Below the pieces are notes generated by a model. That model searched no databases. It was not told the origin of the DNA and saw nothing but the letters and a program-made list of their open reading frames with translations. The translations under genes and the position numbers were made by a program. Of a DNA stretch of 64,000 nt, positions 11,201 through 25,278 are shown in pieces. The stretch lies in contig NC_064042.1 in the NCBI RefSeq assembly GCF_932526225.1, positions 4,571,001 to 4,635,000 of the forward strand, given 5' to 3'. This DNA is from Nematostella vectensis (lineage: Eukaryota; Cnidaria; Anthozoa; Actiniaria; Edwardsiidae). How positions within the stretch are numbered: position 1 is the stretch's first letter; each line of letters starts with the position of its first letter.

Positions 11201-14200
11201 AAGGTATCCTAAGAAGAGGGTCATGGCTAGTCCTGAACCCACCCCCCTCTCCCCGCCAGTAGAATCCAATTTCTATATTAAAGAAAATGGATTCTTTCCT
11301 TTTTTCTGTTTCCTTTGCTATTGTTTTTAGCCAAATTCGTTGTTGCGTGACCTCCCAGAATCGAAAATTCCTTTCTTCGTTTGGGAATAGCGCGTAGTCA
11401 ATCAAACCAAACAATCAAAACCAGACAAATCCCCCCCCAAAGCTTGTGTCTGATGCGTTATTCCCAAACGAGACAAGGATTTTGGATTCGCCGAGGTCAC
11501 GCAACAACAAATTTGGCTTTAATGGAGGGATGGATCAATGATTTCTCGAGGGGTTGGGCACTGATTCAAAGGGTAGTGGTGGCATTGATCTATTTTATAT
11601 GGAAAAAGGTTAATTTGTGAAATCGATAGGCGAGGGTGGACCCTCAGACTAATTTGAGAAGTTGCATCTTTAAATTCTGCTTTGCAACTCGCTTAAACCA
11701 TTGACTCCTGGCTTTTTTTAGCTGAATTTACAAAAAAACAGACTGAAAACAGATACTCCCCCTATTCTGAGTTTTATACAAACACCGTCAAAGTCAAACA
11801 TAGCTGCACCTAGTCAACGGTATCCAGCTTTCCAAAAATGCTTTGCGGTCCCCACTTTTAATCCCTTGTCGTTGTGCTGAAGCGAGCACAAGTTCATGGT
11901 TGCTTGTATTTTTCATCAAAAATACAGCTATGAGCATATTAGGAGAGAGTTTCAGGACATCATGAAGTCTATTGGGGCATAATTGAGTGCTTTGCTTATG
12001 GATATTTGCAAGCAAAGGTGGATTCATGCATGGTTATTTTTCTTGTTTGGCTTTGCCTGGATGAGAAAATAATTTTCTAATGAATCACCACAGCTCTCCT
12101 AAATGCATACCTGTCAACCTCCGAAAATCTCAAGGCTTGAGATTTTTTGGGGGGAGGGGTGGGGTATATTCATTTGGGGGGGGAGGGGTAAGCTCTGGCA
12201 AACAAATCCACTTATAGATCTCACGAGGGTGTTAGATAAATTGAGCTACGCAAGGGAATTGTTGTTTCAAATATTTTAATAGAAAATAGGCAAAATGACG
12301 ATTTTCTATGGAATAATTTTTCGGAAGCGATAAAAATCGCTAAACAGCGTGAGATTTGGTGCTCAACGTGGGAGAGCGGGAGAAGGGGTCCAAATACTGA
12401 GACTGAGGCAGGTGTCCAGCAGTCAGATATGGTTCTTATCTATTGCTCGTTAATTCGGTCAGTCCTTGAGTACGCTGCTCCTGTCTGGGCCTCCCTTCCT
12501 GAGTACCTTGCAGAGCTTATCGAAACAGTACAACGAAAAGCTATTCGAATAATCTACCCTTGCCTTAGCTATGAATCAGGGCTCAAAGTAGCAAAAATGG
12601 ACTCACTTACAGTCCGCAGAGCTGAACTGTGCCGTCGATTCATGGCTAAAGCAAGATGCACTGAGCCTATAAAATATATAATACAATCTGGGACTGAGGT
12701 TGCCCATGGTTATTCGCTAAGGGGGGGTAGCAGCCGTTTGGATAAATCAGTTGGTGTAACTGAAAGGTATAATAACTTTATCACAATTCGTTTCCAGTAG
12801 TTATTCCAGTATTTATTTATACATTGTTAAGTGTAGTGTGCATTGGCCGACATACTGTAATTTAGCTTATGCTACAAAAGTATGAATAAACGATTATTAT
12901 TATATTATTATTATACTCTCGCTTAATGTGGGAAAGTGGACAGGTATGTAAACGCTGTCTTTTCTGGAACCAAATTGTTTCCAAAATTGTTTACACTGCT
13001 ATTCTATGACCTGGAATTGATTTTGGCTTCTGGGTGAAAAGACTTATAAAAAACCATCTGACTTTGGGGAGAGGAGTGTTGACTGGCCCTCCCCTCGTGA
13101 ATTTTTCCCTGGATCTCCCAGAATGCTTTGCAATCTGTAAAGGCATCCAAGTGGTTTTACAAGCCTTCAAGGAGTGGACATTGTGTTTTGAGGCCATGGA
13201 AATGAACCTAGAGGATCAGAATAAAGATATCTATTTGTGTCTTGAGCTGTGTTTGCTGATCTCACTCCCTTGTGTGGTATTTTGAACGTTTTATTGAGAG
13301 GGGTGATTCTGCTTTTCTTCCCTTGTTTGATTTGAAATTTGTCAAAGAACCTTTGCTATTATTTGGCTTAAGAGTAGTTGCCAACACCTTGGTTGGATGC
13401 ATATCTTCAAGACCATTTATCCCTTAGACTGATGCCTGAGTATCTTTCTCTTGTTGTGTTTATTTTGCATCTATGAATTTTTGTGGTTGTGGGTACTTCT
13501 CAAAGCCGGTTCAGGGGTCAATGTGTTAAATCTGTTGGGTGTGACTAGAAAATAAAAATTATAAAGGTATTTTTTTTTTTGTTATATGCTTGACCCTGGG
13601 TTTAGCTCTAAAATGCATAATGAACACTTTCCTTCATAATCATCTGTTCCGGATCAACAAATAATAGAAAATTTGAAAATATCAGGAACAAATAAAGTTA
13701 GAATTTGCACATGAAGTTTACTTTTTTTCTAAAATTTTTAGTTTGAAAATTATACTCTTCAAAAAATAAACAAATAATTTCAAAGTTAAACTATAGGCAG
13801 CATAGATAATGCACTTAGCCGTACATAAACCAGAAATAAATAATTGATCAAGGCAAACTAGACATAACTTATATATACAATCACTACATTTTTTTGGATT
13901 TGAAATAATGAAAACAAGTAAAAATAAGGGAAATGCAAAGAAGAAGGAAAGAAGAGGAAAAAGGATTTAAATATATACGCAATTTAGTCATCCCTACTTC
14001 AAAGCAAAAGGGAAGCAAAAACAGTTTATTTTTCCTTCCATCGTTGGTCTAGCCTCAAAAATCAAGACAGAGAAAAATATGTAAGAATGTAAATATCTCC
14101 CGTTTTCTGTGTCTTACGTGAAAACAGTAGCTTGCTTTACTTATATATTGGTCATTGTGTATACAACAATGTCATGTTTGTTCTAATCGATTTTCTGAGT

Positions 14201-14755
14201 GTCAAAATCTGTTCATTAAATTCAACATGAATCGTTTCAATTAAAAGTACGGGATTTGTTTTTTAAAATAACGTGTTGTTGTTATTCATGGCTCACTTAT
14301 TACGAAAGGGTGGCAGGCCCGAGATCTGTAGTGACATTTTTCCCACAATCTTTCCAAACGAGACACCTTCAATGACATATTCTTCACATAACAATAACAT
14401 TGTGGTCTTAGATCTCCAATTTTTTACCTATTTTACGTAATAAAATCCAGTACAATAACCTATTAACCAAACGATGACAACCGTATCAGAAAAGAACTGA
14501 CCTTTCCCAGCAAACTTCATCCATAAGATCAGCTTCAACGATTTCCAATGGGTATTTCGAGTCTGGGCAGAGGTTTCTCAAAGGCTGAACTTTCTTGTCG
14601 ACGGATAAATCCCTTACAGTTCCCCTCACGATAAATTTCCCTTCCTCTAAAAGCTGCTTTACAACATGACAAGCAATAAATCCCGATGCTCCAGTCACCA
14701 GAACTCGTGGAGTGTTCTCAGCAGTAGAAGCGTTCGTTTCTCCTCCTAAATCCAT
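8262..14755 (-). CDS. extended short-chain dehydrogenase/reductase (dihydroflavonol/cinnamoyl-CoA reductase-like)
   Basis: Eight exons join in phase to 382 codons: 14755-14502, 11044-10866, 10231-10106, 9973-9888, 9445-9325, 9215-9135, 9064-8943 and 8441-8262 (TAA). The protein should reduce a carbonyl substrate with NAD(P)H in the cytosol; the substrate is unknown. Residues 18-28 hold the nucleotide-binding turn VLVTGASGFIA, with Ala in place of the usual third Gly. The catalytic Ser lies in LTSSIAAVSFG (138-139) and the YxxxK pair is Tyr167/Lys171 in YAKSK. NPGLVYGP and VDVRDVAKAHI, both typical of the extended family, follow. The C-terminal 30 residues are Asn/Ser-rich and look like an extension. 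Family members usually have about 320-340 residues. The start is the first ATG of an in-frame exon. The 3.4-kb first intron carries a LINE remnant. Confidence 0.85.
12420..12914 (+). pseudogene. non-LTR retrotransposon (LINE) 3' remnant
   Basis: An open frame at 12429-12800 reads YCSLIRSVLEYAAPVWASL and then VQRKAIRIIYP, which is the C-terminal part of reverse transcriptases of CR1/Jockey-type LINEs just after the palm. The fragment is truncated at its 5' end, lacks the catalytic motifs and ends in a short 3' region with AATAAA and a (TTA)n tail at about 12890-12914. It sits in the first intron of the reductase gene, in the opposite orientation. Confidence 0.75.
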
Positions 14756-16132
14756 GTTATAAATACTTGTATATAAACTGTCAAGGAAATGACTCGTTTG
14801 TGGGTGCTAGCTCTTCTCGAGTGATTTCCTGACGCTTTAGGGATATATTCAGCTGTCTTTCTCTCTCGGTATTATAATCTGATGAGCGATGTGCCGTGAC
14901 ACGGGGTGTCATGTGCAGAGTTGTCAAGCGAATAATAGTGTCCGCGGGCGTGTGACGAGTTTATTCCCGCCAAATCACATTAAACCCCAATGACTTTATT
15001 TTTATGTTATTACCATGAAGCGGCAAAAGAACCCTAATCATAATTTGCATTTCGGTATTTTATTTTCTACAAGCGTAATTTATTTGAAAACAAGGCTGAT
15101 TCAAAATCACTTCCGGTTCTATCACACTTATCTGTAAAATATCATCGATGCAAATTTTCATATTTAAAAAAAAGATTGCGGGAAAAATCCGCATTTACCA
15201 TTAGTTGCTTAATCTTTCACAACAATACCACAAAAGCGGTAAATGGTTTAAATTATTTTTTTAAATCTGACCACAGGCAACCCGTGACAGTGCTAAAACG
15301 CAGTAGTGCCAAAAATGTAATTTGTGATATATTTTTAGAAAGACTTTACGCTTATATAGTGAAAAAAATAATAATTCAGTTGTAAAATTTTCTCCTGTAT
15401 TTCAATCTTATTTTCATATGCACGAAGAGTTTGCGAGATAGCTCAGTGGTACGGGCTTCGCTTCTCAAGCAAGAGGGCCGGGGTTCGAACGCTGGTCAGG
15501 TCAACTTGGGATTTTGTCAGAGGTGTAATAGACCTGGCTCCTCTACATTGGGGACTGTGAATCCCTCGTTTACTCGGATAAGGACGTTAAGCCGGAGGTC
15601 CCGTCTCACACCGCACATCATTAACCTGTATTGGGGGACGTAAAATATCCGCTGGGGACGCTGGCCTGTGGTGCCATCTTCAGTGACATTGCTTACACAC
15701 TAACTCACTAATGACTGTAAACTGCGTGGAGCAGTCCGTATCTACACCCTGACGAGTAAAGTCAGTCACATGTGAAGCGCATTTGATCATTTCGTATGTT
15801 AAAGTGCGCTATACAAATGACAAACATTTCATTCACATTTCATTTTACAAGAGAGGAAAACTTAGGCGGGCGATGCATCATGCTCTCTTGCTTGGCAAAA
15901 ATATTTGTATCTTAAATTAGAATTCATTCCCAAAAGTTTTGCAACGTATCAACCAGGATTGGAGCAAATATAAACTTGAGATAAAGCGATATAACCTTGT
16001 AAATGTCTAGTATTTTCAACCGGAAGCCCTATCCCCACCCCACCCCCTGTGCCGCCTGTCAGAGCCCTCGTGCCGCCAGTGCGCAGTAGTGGATGCGCAG
16101 TAGCGAGTCAGCCCCGAGTCACTCCATCCATC
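14756..16132. other. intergenic region between two divergent genes
   Basis: This stretch lies between the start of the minus-strand reductase gene and the start of the plus-strand AGFG gene, so it should hold both promoters. It contains one SINE. No further coding exon was seen. Confidence 0.5.
15432..15835 (+). repeat. tRNA-derived SINE
   Basis: The 5' end has RNA polymerase III internal promoter boxes: TAGCTCAGTGG (A box, near 15439) and GGTTCGAACGC (B box, near 15482), spaced as in a tRNA. A tRNA-unrelated body follows, ending in AAAGTGCGCTATACAAATGAC and T/A-rich repeats. The tRNA-like head does not make a full cloverleaf, so this is a retroposed SINE and not a tRNA gene. Confidence 0.7.
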
Positions 16133-19100
16133 ATGGCTACGGCCAGAAAGAAACAGGACGAAAAGAACCTCAAAATTCTCCGCGATCTCGCTTCTCAGCA
16201 GCACAACAAGAAATGCTTCGACTGCGGTCAACGGGGACCCACATATGTGAATATGACGATTGGATCTTTTGTATGCACCTCGTGCAGTGGTATTTTGTAA
16301 GTTGGCCCATAGCCCTTGTTCTATCAAATTTTTGCAATTGTCTACGGGGTCTATTCTACTTTAGCTCACTTACACTCATTTGTCTGTACTTTAGACGGGG
16401 ATTGAATCCTCCACAAAGAGTAAAGTCTATATCTATGACGAGTTTTACTCCACAAGAAATAGAATATCTTCAAGGAGCGGGGAATGAGGTGAGATTTTAA
16501 ACCACCAACCGAATGTTGTAATTTGGATTTCCGAGCTAACACCACTGCAGGATATTCATTGTCAAGCCTTCAGCTAGCTAAAGAGAGTTCACTTTAACAA
16601 TCTTCAGTTTCCTTGAGACTGTACCGTTGCGGCTATTAATTGATTGTCTGAATTAGTAAACCAAAGTATGTAAAAGTCTTGATCAGCAAATTGCGAGGAA
16701 AGGCAGAACGAATAGTTTGATTTTGGCGACATTTGTGACTTTCCTTCGAGGGATACAATAATGAAATCATCACAAATAACACCCGATCAGAGATCGTATA
16801 CTTACTACATATGAGCACGCCTAATTCGTGTTTACGCGAAAAGATGCAAGCTCCATATGTGGTTTGATCCATTGGTTGATTATCGTTTGTACATTTTGTA
16901 TTCGAATCAAGCAAATATTGAACAAACTCTGAGACAGCAAGTTGCTGTCAAAGACCTGTTAAATAGAATCAAAAAAATATTTTAATGACTTAGTGTACTG
17001 TACTAGGCTCGTCCAAAGATGTAAAAATGTTTATGATCATTAGTGATTTTAAAAAATAACATCTCTTTAGGAATACGAGTAATTGTCTGCAAGTATGTTG
17101 GTACAGTATCCGTTTATTCTAATGTCACCTGGAATTTGCAGTACAGAGCACTATCTCGAGACCTTTTCTATATGGCTGGAGATTTTTGTTTTCTTATTCT
17201 AGACATTACCCAAATCATTTTAGAGATAGGAACTTTATCACTTTAGAAAAATCCAGTATATTTTGGCTTGCACTTCCTTGACCCCACAACATGATCACCC
17301 AACACATTACCCCCTACATGTAGCCCCCTTCCTAAAAAAACGTATTACTTTGATTGACTTCACAAATGCATGTTATGCTTTGAACAAATTAAACATATTC
17401 ACTATTTAACATTTACAACATTTACAAAAAAATGTGCTTTTTATGGTACAATAAGGGGTCATGACCATTTCAGCTCTAGCCTGGTAAAACAAAACAAAAA
17501 CTATTAATTAATACAAATGGAACACTGCTTTAGCTCACTGCATATTAGTGACACTCTGTTAAAGAATGTAGATCATCCACTCCTTTTGTTGTTGTTTACA
17601 TTTAAGATAATACAGCAGTTTATTTGCTTTGCTAAATCAAACATAGACATCCTTCATTTTAAATTAAGCATATTGTCCCTGGGTAGTCCATTCAGAGAGG
17701 CTAAACCCCCCTGCTATAAACTGGAGCCCTGGGATTAATATGCCGTAAAAGAAAGCAAAGAGACTTCTACTGTTTTCACCCAAACCACCACAGATCCATG
17801 TAGTTTGATAAAAAATATGCCTTTGATTCATCAGTTCAAACTCAGTAGACCATAGTGAATTGCATGAAGTGGTTATAGTTATGATCGATCATTTGCACAT
17901 GTAAAAACTCCCTGCTTAACACAGTAGGTTAGCAGGATCTAGTTTGAAATAAGCCTTAAAACAGCTATGAATTTGGGGTGACATATCTATATCATACAGG
18001 CCATTATATCATATACTTGCACATTACAAATACTTGATCTACCTAGTGCAAGAAAATGTAAGTTCTATTTTTTGGATATAAAAACTGTTTTACCAAACCG
18101 TTTGGTCCTTGGCCATTTTGAGCCAAACCAAGGCACTCATCTCAGCTTTTATTAGGAAGAGTTACAGAAATTAGCAATACCCTTCATTTTTCCTCTTCCT
18201 TGATCATATTCTGCCTTTGCGTTTGTTTCTCTGGCTACAGTTCTGCATTGTTAAATTAATAAATATTGTACTTGTAGTAGGATTTTCTTAATTAAATCAC
18301 TCCACTTTTTTAGGTGTGTAAAAAGACCTGGCTTGGCTTATGGAACTCTGCAAATAACCCGGAACCTGAATCAAGAGACGAACAGAAAGTGAAAGACTTT
18401 ATGATTCAAAAATATGAACGGAGAAGATGGTACATTCCTCCTCAGCAGGCTTCCGCAGTGGCATCAACCGCAGAAGCCAAACCTCTGAAGCAACTGCTTG
18501 GACAAGATGCCCCCACTCTAGTGGTAAATACAGACAAATTAATTGTCTTCAAATATTGAACAAATAACACAGGTGTGACAACAGGTGTGTCTCCTACCAA
18601 CTCCAAAACATTTGGCATTACTCAAATAAGCAGATTTGAGAACAATGGAGTCTAACCGAGTTGCACTTCCTGCCTATATTATCAAGAACCTAAATGCAAG
18701 TTTAGGTTACGAGGGAGCTTAGACTTATCATAAACCCCAAAGCATCTTAAAGAAAAATTGTGATTCCTAGGGTTCCTAGGTCCTAGGGTTCCTAGGTCCT
18801 AGGGTTTTCAGATGATAAATAAAAATGCTTCGATAAGCAGTAAAATGATTTGGCTGGATAGTGAGACAGGGGACCTCCCATGGTGTGGCAGACTTTTCAC
18901 AAATCCTCACAATGATTTGCTTGATTCAGACATCAGCAGCATCCAGAGAAAGACCTCGTACGACCAGTCAGTCAAGTATTCCAGGCGTGGCTCCCCCACC
19001 TTCCTCCCAGCCTGCACCTGCGCCTGCCCCACCCCAGCCTGCCCCAAAAGTGGACTTGCTAGCTGACCTGGGTGGCGATCCATTTGGCCAATCACAAGGT

Positions 19101-22100
19101 GCTAATAAATACTTTATTAAGTCTGTTTAGCATCCACCTTAATGGCCCCACTATGCAAAACTTTTGAAACTGGTATTTTGTTTTATGTTAGCATACTTGT
19201 TTTTTATAACTGATTCCTTCTCCGTGCCATCAAATCTGACCCTATTTTTCAGGAAGGGTTCATAAATGTTTTCCTTGAAACTGAAAAGTATATTATCCAC
19301 ATTTGTACTTAAATGTCAGTAAGATAATTCGAATACACCACCCTTTAAAGCTGCATTGTCACTAGTTTACTTCCGGAGGTCCGACGGAAACCTCAACCGT
19401 TAAAAGACAAAAGAATCTATTAGAATCCGAGATATTTAACAAGCCATCCGCTCTAAATTATCGATCACATCCTTAAAAAAACTTCCAATAGACACAATGC
19501 TGTCAATATTTTGAAATATTTTTCGCGTTTTCCCTGAGATTTTTACGTAATAGACCGGAAGTAAACTGGTGACAATGCGGCTTTAACTACACCACACACA
19601 AATAATGAAAATCTGACAAAATATCAAATAATGATGTCTTTTAGGTGGAGGAGGTTTTGGGGCTTTCGGCCAGGCACCACAGACAGCCCAACAACAAGGT
19701 TTTGCAAGCTTTGATGCTTTTGGCCAACAATCTGCTGCACCTGTTCAGACTTCATTTGGCCAGGCACCAGTTGCTCCTGTCCAGACATCGTCGTTTGATC
19801 CCTTTGGCTCAACTGCCCCCCAGCAAGCTTCCTCTGGCTTTGCAAACTTCAGCCAGCCTCAGCCAATACAACAGCCAGCGGCTCAGTCACAACATCAGGG
19901 AGGTGGTTTTGATGCATTTGGGGGCTCGTCAGGTTTTGATGCCTTTGGGTCGTCCCCACCTTCCGGAGGTAAAAAGTTTATAGGATATTTTTATTTCAAA
20001 TTCATTGTGACACACTAGTAAAAAAAATACATGTCATTACTTACCTACAATTCACAACAAAAGTAGCAGTCTCAGACTTTATGCCAATATTAGCTCTTCT
20101 TATTTTTATCTCTGGAGAAAAGTTTCCAAAAATATTTCCATGAAAATTTCCAAGATCTGAAATGGAGGGTTTTACAGACACAGCAAAGCTTTTTGTAATA
20201 TTGACCTTCCTGAAATAGGACTATGAAATAAGTCTGGCCATTTATCACAGATTATAGGTATATTGTTGTAACATCTTAAAACATTCTTTGCCCAGGAATT
20301 CAACCATCCAGTTCCCAAGGAGGAATATTTGGATCCCCTCTATCAGCGAGTAACAGCTTTGGACCAATGATCTCTTCTTCGTCAACTGCGCCCATTTCTA
20401 GCAACCCCCCAGAGGATAAGTACTCTGCTTTAAGTGCCCTTGACACCTTATTTGGCCCAAGCAGTAACGCCGGCGGGACAGTATCCAGCTCTATGCCAAG
20501 TAGCACAGGAGGGGGCTCTGTGTTTGGAAGTAGCACTAGTTCATCATCTGGGATGGCATCGGGTCCTAACCCATTTGCAAGTGCTGGAACCTCTAGTGGA
20601 TTCCCTCAGCAGCAGCCAGCTCAACCTTCAAACCCATTCCAGGGACTAGGAAATATTGGAGGTTCAGGAGGTGGAGGGATGGGTCAAATGAATGGGCCAG
20701 CAACAAGCATGAACCCTGCTAGCAGCATGTCTGGGGGTGGTTTATCAAGCGGAGGGTTTGGCAGCTTTACACAGTCGCAGTCCAGTTCCATGTTTGGACA
20801 ACCAGTTCCCCCTCAGCAGTCTGGCTGGGGTGGGATGCAGACCAGTGCGGCACCACAGCAGAATCTAAGTTTTGGTGGCGCAGGGATGACAGCTTTGGCT
20901 GCCAATCAGTTTGGTAAAGTGCCACCTCAGAATGCTCAAATGGGACCACAGGGTGGTTTTGGACAGTTTGGAGGACAGGCCTCTTCTGGTATGCAGCCTG
21001 GCCAGCAGGGATTTGGTGCTCAGCAAGCTGTTGGGATGCAGGGAGGATTTGGGGGAATGTCTCAAATGGGTGGAGCTGGGCAGCCTCAAATGCCGCCTAC
21101 TAGTGCAAGTACCCAATGGGGTGTTAGCGGTAGTGGCGGCGGAAGTCAGTGGGGTTCGTTCGGCCAGGCAGCACCTACCAGTCTGAGCAGTGGCTTTGGT
21201 GGCCAGGGTGGCATGTTTGGCACACCCGGTGGCCAGCAGAGTGGGTTTCATGGCGGGATCGGAGGGGGAGGAATGGGCGGTGGCTTCAGTGGTCAAGGAG
21301 GGGGTTTTCCTACTAGTCAAGCTCAAGCTGATGGCTTTGGCACCAGTCAAGGTGGTTTTGGTGCCAGTCAAGGTGGTTTTGGCGCCAGTCAAGGTGGTTT
21401 TGGTGCTAAGATGGGAGGTGGTATGGGAGGACAGCAATATGGCCAGCCTCAACAACAACCACAGCATCAGCAATTTGCTGGATGGCAACAGACGCCCCAA
21501 CAGAACCCATTTATGGTGAGTCAAATACGGTAACTGGCATATGGCACATGTCTTAATAGTTTACACAGACCTGTAGCCAAGAGGGGAGGGGGCTAATAAG
21601 AACTATGATACTCAACTGAAAGGTTTGTTCAAATGAACAAGAAACGTGGTAGGCTAGGATAATATAAGAATAATCTGGAATAATCTGTTAAATAGCTGAA
21701 TAAGTCCCCCTTCCAAAATCGTGGCTAATGGGCCTTATTTGGCATAAGATGTACATCTCTATGAAATGGCTTTATAAGATGTTAGGTTACAGTGTGGATA
21801 ACCATGATATCACTTGCCTTTGGTTTTGTAAAGTGTTTCTATAATGCTATACAACTATTCCAATGGCAATTGCTAAATGGCAGTTCTATGACCGAAATGT
21901 GCTGATGGGTATTCATTAATTGTTAAAATTGTATAAGTGGAAAATAAACTCAAGAGATATTTATTTATATTTTTCTGAATTTGGAACAATTATTTTGGGA
22001 TCCATGGGTCCTTTTGGTAGTAGACAAAATCAGCATTTACAGTTTGCACAGACACCGTTATTTATTACAGGTATACAACGGTGGCATAAGATTTTATGAA

Positions 22101-22284
22101 AAAAAAATTGGCTTCCATGTGTTGATCTAAATCACAAATCTGAAACTAAGTGCCGCTATCCCTGTCGCATGATTGCATTGCATAATCATGGCTAGGTACA
22201 AAGGTGGCGTGTTTAATTTTTCAGGGTGGTGGCGGTGGTGGTATGCCACAAATGCAGCGACAGTCAAACAACCCCTTCATGTAG
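16133..22284 (+). CDS. AGFG1: AGFG-type ArfGAP with FG/NPF-rich tail
   Basis: Seven exons join in phase to 746 residues: 16133-16296, 16395-16488, 18314-18523, 18930-19098, 19645-19968, 20296-21515 and 22225-22284 (TAG). Residues 1 to about 130 form an ArfGAP domain. Its zinc finger is Cys28, Cys31, Cys48 and Cys51 in CFDCGQRGPTYVNMTIGSFV and CTSC, followed by RGLNPPQRVKSISM, which is diagnostic of the AGFG (HRB) subfamily. The rest is a low-complexity Gly/Ser/Gln/Phe tail with many FG and several NPF motifs, including NPFM near 21500 and the terminal NNPFM. In AGFG proteins, NPF motifs bind EH-domain proteins such as EPS15, and the protein acts in clathrin-dependent endocytosis. The protein is longer than human AGFG1 because the tail is expanded, including three 7-residue GGFGASQ-type repeats at about 21345-21410. 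The start has a good context (ATCATGGC). Confidence 0.92.
19345..19587. mobile_element. MITE in an AGFG intron
   Basis: About 240 bp are bounded by an imperfect 33-bp inverted repeat: AAAGCTGCATTGTCACTAGT with TTACTTCCGG on the left, and the reverse complement with a few changes (CCGGAAGTAAACTGGTGACA) on the right. There is no coding capacity. Confidence 0.65.
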
Positions 22285-24648
22285 CTGCAGTATCGTCCAT
22301 GTGGAATTATATGATAAGAGGAGTACAGAGTATGGTCATGTCCCATACCACTGACACAAGAAGTCGACTGCACAGGTGACATTGAAGTATTTGGGGGGGG
22401 GGGGGGAGAGTAGAAGAAGATAAATCTATTCAAGCTGGTTTGACAACCATTCTGGAATAGAGAGTGTAAAAACTCTGATTAGCAAGTTTATGGCAGAGGA
22501 AAGCAGTGTAAGATTTGTATTTAGAGCCCTATTAGAAATTTATGCGTTGAGAGATTTCTATATCAAGCAATGGGCCTGTGAACAAGGCTGTTTCGCTGAT
22601 TTTGTCGGGGTGCAATGTTGCGGACTTAAAAGGCTCTAAGAATTTAACCATTCTGAAGGTCCACTCTGTGATTTCTGTGACTTTAAAATAATTGAATTTA
22701 GTCAACAAATGATAAAACTATGGTCCTAGGTAGAAATTTCGAGATGTCATTTGAAATAATATGATAACAATCATCAAAAATGCAAAATTAATGGGAGGCT
22801 GTTTTTGTTTCTTTGAACTGCTAGCGACCGACTTCAATCCACTGTGTATTTTATCCATCCGTGATTAGGAACCACTTAGACTTGCCTATGGAACATTCAT
22901 CTCATATTTCTAAACTTGATATATATTTTTTTTAATTTAAGCTTTGAGCTTGAAATTCATTGAATTTATATATTTCAGCATGATAAATGCTTCACTTACA
23001 GCAATAATACACTTACAGGTTACTATAATAATCTGGTGCTTTGGCTTTCTAGAATATTGAAAATAGTATAATTTAAGCTTGAATCTGTTGTGGTTGCCAT
23101 GCCAACAAAGCTAGTACACACAGTGCTTGGTTCACCTTCATATTCAAATCAAAGTTTTGAGTAATCTGCTTTCCTCTTATACGGATTAAAAGCTATTGAT
23201 AATGCCCGTACAGTACAATTGATATGTGAATGAGACATTATTTTGTAAAAACAAAGTCAAAGGTTGAAGTGTTAAAGATAGTTATTTTCATCAATAGGAA
23301 ATTTACATTTACGTATTTTGAGCTGTATGAGGTTCACAGAAATCAAATGCAGAAACACGGCTGTTGTATACTATTTGGTGCAAGGAATTTCCTAGTTATA
23401 TCTATCCTGATGAATGAGAATTCATTGATGATTTGCTGTTTATCGATTTTCGATAGGTATCGCTGGTGAAGCTACTTCATACTTTTTCAATCGACTAGGG
23501 CCTTGCCCTAAAAAGCTATAAATATGTTTTTTTTTCTATGAATAACTATGCTTTTCCCTTAACCGTGTACAACAGTCCTAGTAATTATTTTTCACTTCTG
23601 ACGGTGTGAAATCATTAGGCTCATCCAGGTAGTCAGATAAATTTTATGTAATGCATTTACGCTTTTGTTAAAACGTGAATTAAAAATTATGAACGATCAC
23701 TTCCTCGTTTTCAATGTTCATAATTTAAACCTTATTGGCTCTACCTAATGTTGGGAGACAATTTATGGGATAGAATTTCGTTTTATTTTACTGTGATTGT
23801 AAGTATTGTGCGAAGTCACACAACAGACGGTGTTCATAGGCCGAGCGCCTAGAGCCTGTTATGTAGAATCGATGAGTCTGCTTCCAAAGACTTACTGGGA
23901 GTTGTGAAGATTCATCAGACGTTTCTGTTTCGGTAGAGCGGACAGAGCAAAAAAATTGCAAGTTTTCCCAAAATAAGGTCTGGTTAACTTCGGTAAGCTT
24001 GAATTTTTGTTATGTAAACCAACATATCAAAAAGTGTTTTATTCTAATATATTCGTCTTCGAGATATGAGACTTGAAGTGCAATTTTCAAATGTTCAAAG
24101 TATGAATTCTCCTCGTTTTAAGGAAGAAGTCGGGCTCCGATCAGAAATTAAGCCAACTTTGCTCGCAAATATCAAAATTCCATATCTTAGTCAGAGGAAC
24201 TCCTTGTATGCGGAAATTTGAGCTTATATATTGAGAATTTGAAATTTCCATGCCAATTATTTGCTCTGTCGGTATAGCGCTTTTGGCCAGACACGCACCC
24301 TTCCACAACAGCCCTAACACCTTCCCCCATGGTCTCACTGAAAACCTGTGATACATAAATTCTTAGAAAGACGATGATTATATACCTCTTTCAGATAAGT
24401 TGCACCCGAGAATCCATGTGTCGTAACCCGCGGTGGTTCATGGGTAGCGGATAAACGGCTGAATCCTTGTATCTGAAAGTTATGTGAATGTTCATAACAA
24501 ATTTAAACAAGAATTCTACAGCTTTTGAGATCTGGCTTTTGTATTTTTTGCTTATTTGATTGATACCCATGATGCACTGCGGGATACCATACACAGATTC
24601 TCCAAGTGTAACCTTATTTGAAATAGGTGTATTCCAGCCGAGCGCCTA

Positions 24649-24791
24649 ATCTCCTCCGCAGGCAACTCTATTGACAAAAAATCGCTAAGCGGTTTGGGCT
24701 ACCTGTGTTTCGACACAGGGAGCCCGGTTCGTTTTCCTTTTTTTCGGTATTTTCTTTTCTCTTTTAAAAAGAAGACTGCGGAGGAGGCTAA
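24649..24791. repeat. short inverted-repeat element
   Basis: CTCCTCCGCAG at the left and CTGCGGAGGAG at the right bound about 140 bp, with an inner inverted pair around CCTGTGTTTCGACACAGG. It is probably a small MITE. No coding capacity. Confidence 0.45.
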
Positions 24792-25278
24792 CAAGCGCCC
24801 TGGGCCGAGCATTCTGTCACTATAGCCAGAGCCCATGCGCCTGTGCCCATGGTCTTACTAGAAAACATGGAGAGGACGACGATTGTTATGTTCCAGCCGA
24901 GCGCCTTTGTCTGGGCACCCTGTCACTCAAGCAATAGGAAGATGACGATATACGCACCCTGATCTGTTGTGTTTATGTATTGCCAATACATGGTTGGTAA
25001 CTTTACAGATATGGACGCATATTTCATTCCCAATTAAAACATAGTTTTATAATAAATTTATAATAAGCATTATGCAATGGCTGTACAGGAAGAAAGAATA
25101 ATTACAAACAAGTGATAGGCAAGGTTAAAAAGCTACATAACTACAAAAAATTCGAGTAAATTGTGATTAAAGAACTCTTTAAAATGGAACAGAAGTATGG
25201 GTCTTTCTATATGGTTACAATACTATTCAACTCGTTTATCTAGATTTACAATGATGCAGTACTAAGACTAATATAACT

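Noticed and set aside
15432-15505. Functional tRNA gene
   Set aside because: A and B boxes are present, but the arms do not fold into a proper cloverleaf and a SINE body follows.
18767-18808. Telomere-like TCCTAGGG repeat in an AGFG intron
   Set aside because: Only a few imperfect CCTAGGGTT units are present, which is too short and too irregular to be telomeric.
20434-21524. Other long open frames, on both strands, over the AGFG tail exon
   Set aside because: They are shadows of the Gly/Gln/Ser-rich coding exon. Only one frame joins in phase with the flanking exons and encodes FG/NPF motifs.
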